DNA from: Hemicentrotus pulcherrimus | Lineage: Eukaryota > Echinodermata > Echinoidea > Camarodonta > Strongylocentrotidae | DNA length: 13,164 nt | Assembly (NCBI GenBank): GCA_003118195.1 | Contig: BEXV01002707.1 | Coordinates: 17,142 to 30,305, forward strand | Reading direction: 5' to 3' | Shown: positions 10,926-13,164 of the stretch, one piece after another | Layout of the letters: the number at the start of each line of letters is the position of its first letter | Position numbering within the stretch: position 1 is the first letter of the stretch | The notes under the pieces: generated by a model | Database searches by the model: none | Seen by the model: only the letters and a program-made list of their open reading frames with translations | What the model was told of the DNA's origin: nothing | Made by a program: the position numbers and the translations under genes

Positions 10926-11580
10926 TGAATTATGATTTGCTTCCTATTCCTAGGTTTACGACTGACTTAATCATTTGGGAGGAGATTAATCATTAAAAAA
11001 ACTGTATTTGTGAATGCTATTGGTATCAGTTACGTAGGCACTATGTCTGTTACCGAAATAATACAATATAGGAATGACGTCGAAAAATTAGCAGACATAA
11101 TGATCATACTATTTTTAGCGGAAGGGACGGGCGATTAAATGTTAAATTAGTCGATTTTTACTTTCGGGATACTGGTTGTATTCGGCCAAGAAAGAGGGTG
11201 TGGAGTGGAGGCCAAATGCATCATGAATAAGGGGGTTTTCTCGCATGGCACAACAAAAGGTAAATAGTCCATTGTGTCAGTTTTGTCTCTTATCGAGGGC
11301 GGGAATTACATACTGATTACAATAGCCAGTGTTATAACATATTTTTTTTTGTTTGACCAGTGCCTCGTTTTAAGGTCTTTTCGTTATCAAGATCACATTT
11401 GGTATGATTTAATTTTACCCCACTAATAATTTTTTGGTTAAAAAAATAATGGATTTCAAAAGGTTAAGTGGTGTATAAAATGGGTTGGGATACAAAGGCG
11501 ATTCTAGGAAGAAGAAAAAAAAAAGGGGTGGTTTCCAGACAAGTGTAAACAGAAAAATGGAAAAACAACCTCAAAGGACA
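10926..11580. other. AT-rich stretch, nothing recognised
   Basis: No open frame of useful length and no clear repeat were found. A polyA-rich purine segment (about 11506-11530) precedes the GA/G-rich tract. Confidence 0.5.
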
Positions 11581-11622
11581 AGAGAGAGAGAGAGGGAGGG
11601 AGGGGGGAGGAGAGGGGTGGGG
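11581..11622 (+). repeat. (AG)n to G-rich tract, G-quadruplex-like
   Basis: An (AG)7 run passes into G-runs of 3, 3, 6, 4 and 4 separated by 1-6 bases (11594-11622). This fits the usual four-run G-quadruplex pattern on the + strand. It is likely simple-sequence expansion; a regulatory role is only possible. Confidence 0.8.
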
Positions 11623-11690
11623 TAGAAATATTTAGGGGAGTAGAAGTATTTAGTTACCTTTTATATAATCAAGTTATAACCTCTCTTATT

Positions 11691-11710
11691 TATGTTAACA
11701 TGTTAACATA
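11691..11710. repeat. Perfect 20-bp palindrome
   Basis: TATGTTAACATGTTAACATA equals its own reverse complement and contains two GTTAAC units spaced by AT. It could bind a dimeric or homeodomain factor (GTTAAY half-sites recall HNF1 sites) or be chance in AT-rich DNA. Confidence 0.9.
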
Positions 11711-11970
11711 GCGTAGCTCTGGATCACATCTTAGCCACACTAGCATCAGCTGCCATATGACACTCTCCGACTACCTTCACTTAATGAATTGTCTTTCATT
11801 GTTTAAAGTACATGGTACATGTTTTTTTTAAAGTGGTGATGAGACAAGACGCAGATGAGGTAAACAACATCAATTCCATTAGTCATTATTGAGGACAGAG
11901 AGAAATACAAAGAGTGCATTTTACATTTTTATCAAACGTTACGTCGTGTCCTAATTTCTATATATTCTAT
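11711..11970. other. AT-rich spacer, nothing recognised
   Basis: No gene, motif or repeat of note between the palindrome and the long pyrimidine tract. Confidence 0.5.
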
Positions 11971-12292
11971 ATCCCTTTCTCTCCTTCCCTTTAAATAATG
12001 TTGTTCTCCCCTCTCTCTTTCGATTTAACTCAGCCTTCTTTTGTCGGTCACATACAGTCATCTCTCTTATATTTTCTTTATTTCCTCTTTTCTTTTTGTC
12101 ACTGCTTAATTTTCTCTGTTCCTCCCGAACCCCCGAATCCCCTTTCTCCCCTCATTTCTCTCCCGCCCTTTTTCTCTCTTCCTCCCCCTCCCCCTCCCTC
12201 TCTCTCCCTTTCTCTCTCCCTCTCTCTATCTCATTTTTCTCTCCTCCCCCATCTTCCATTCTATCTCTCCCTCTCTTCCTCCCTCCACACAC
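11971..12292. repeat. About 320-bp pyrimidine-rich tract
   Basis: The + strand is overwhelmingly C and T, with clusters of TCTC and CCCTCC (notably 12178-12260). The overlapping frames at 11998-12315 and 12096-12356 are low-complexity Ser/Leu/Pro/Phe strings in two frames, typical of simple sequence. It may be a decayed microsatellite or the pyrimidine tract ahead of an unseen exon. Confidence 0.85.
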
Positions 12293-12700
12293 CAATACTG
12301 CCTCTCATATATTAATAACATACCCGCATATTTCTCGTTTTCCTGGAAACCCTTGATTGGCTTGCTTTCCCGCGCCCAGCCCGTCCAAAAAAAAAATTGC
12401 CTCATGACCACTACCTAGTCTACCGTCTGTCCGAATTCATTAAGGACTGACGGGTTTCTGTCTCCCTTCCCTATCTATCCTAAATAGCTCACTATGCGCA
12501 GGAAATGGGTCAGATCGCAAGCTGTGATATAAAGGCGTAGGTCCATTGTATGGATAAATGATAACAATTAGAGTAAGTTAATCATGATGAATTATTATTC
12601 AGCATTTCCATCTGCTGAAATAAAATGACTTACTTTGGCATTGAGTGGGTAGTAGTACTACACATAGTACTGCTACTAATTTAGTTCTGCTACTAATACT
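12293..12700. other. Stretch without a recognised gene
   Basis: Unique-looking sequence between the pyrimidine tract and the trinucleotide repeats. No convincing open frame, splice site or RNA gene was found. Confidence 0.5.
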
Positions 12701-12960
12701 ACGACGACGACGACGACGACTAATATTTATAATAATATTATTAATAATAAGATTCATTATGATGATGATATCATGATGATAATGTAGTAATGATAGTAAT
12801 GATGACAATGATGATAAATAATAATTATAATAATGATAATAATAATTAGAACAATGACAATAATGATTTACATAAATAGTAATGGTAATGATAACAATAA
12901 AAGTAATAATAATGATAATTAAATATGATTATAAAGAATATCGCAAATTTTATACTAAGA
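12701..12960. repeat. Trinucleotide simple-sequence region: (ACG)n then AAT/GAT-rich
   Basis: An (ACG)6-7 run (12701-12720) is followed by roughly 200 bases of degenerate ATA/ATG/AAT trinucleotide repeats. The minus-strand frame at 12599-12808 reads Arg and Ile runs through it and is an artefact. Confidence 0.9.
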
Positions 12961-13164
12961 TTACCAAAATGCGAGAAATCTTGCCTATCACAATACCGCA
13001 TGCTGTTGAAAAATAAAGTAGTCACTTTTCGAGATTAATCAGTGCTTACAAGTTTTATATTATTGTTGCAGGTATATCTATAAGTATACAGAAGTGTAAA
13101 AGAAAAACGTAATATGAAACTTAAGAGAGGGAATGAGATACAAGAGGGAGAAATGGACAGGAAG
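12961..13164. other. Right end of window, nothing recognised
   Basis: AT-rich sequence turning purine-rich at the extreme right (about 13121-13164). No gene can be supported; an exon could lie beyond the edge after TTGTTGCAG at about 13063-13071, which resembles an acceptor, but the following sequence has no recognisable coding content. Confidence 0.4.

Overview
This is a window of animal nuclear DNA, not bacterial. It holds GT-AG introns, tRNA-derived SINEs, long CT/GA microsatellites and low gene density in AT-rich sequence. The style of the repeats suggests a marine invertebrate, perhaps an echinoderm. That lineage is an inference and could not be checked.

Left part (1-2745): the 3' end of the ribosomal protein gene RPS14 on the + strand. 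Two coding exons are visible (1083-1159 and 2588-2655), with clean splice sites, matching phase and a poly(A) signal. The upstream exons lie outside the window, behind an intron of more than 1 kb. That intron carries a degenerate repeat with four small hairpins (about 149-425). The last intron carries two full-length copies of one tRNA-derived SINE in head-to-head orientation.

Middle (2746-5530): no convincing gene. It holds a 36-bp short tandem repeat, an exact 64-bp tandem duplication beside a G11 run, and AT-rich sequence.

Second gene (about 5540-7290, + strand): the long open frame at 6373-7290 encodes a 305-residue, charged, coiled-coil protein with one C-terminal membrane segment, the layout of a tail-anchored protein. 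I do not recognise the family. Its coding sequence probably begins in an upstream exon (5777-5856). The intron between them would end in a large (CT)n tract used as the polypyrimidine tract. CRE-like and MEF2-like sites lie just upstream.

Right part (7291-13164): no gene I can establish. It contains a (GA)26 microsatellite, a nested hairpin, one weak candidate exon (9270-9467), a promoter-like cluster with two CCAAT boxes 32 bp apart, long pyrimidine tracts, a G-quadruplex-like run, a 20-bp perfect palindrome and AT-rich trinucleotide repeats. The two genes show no functional link. No complete novel system was found; the unrecognised tail-anchored protein and the hairpin-bearing repeat are the most interesting items.
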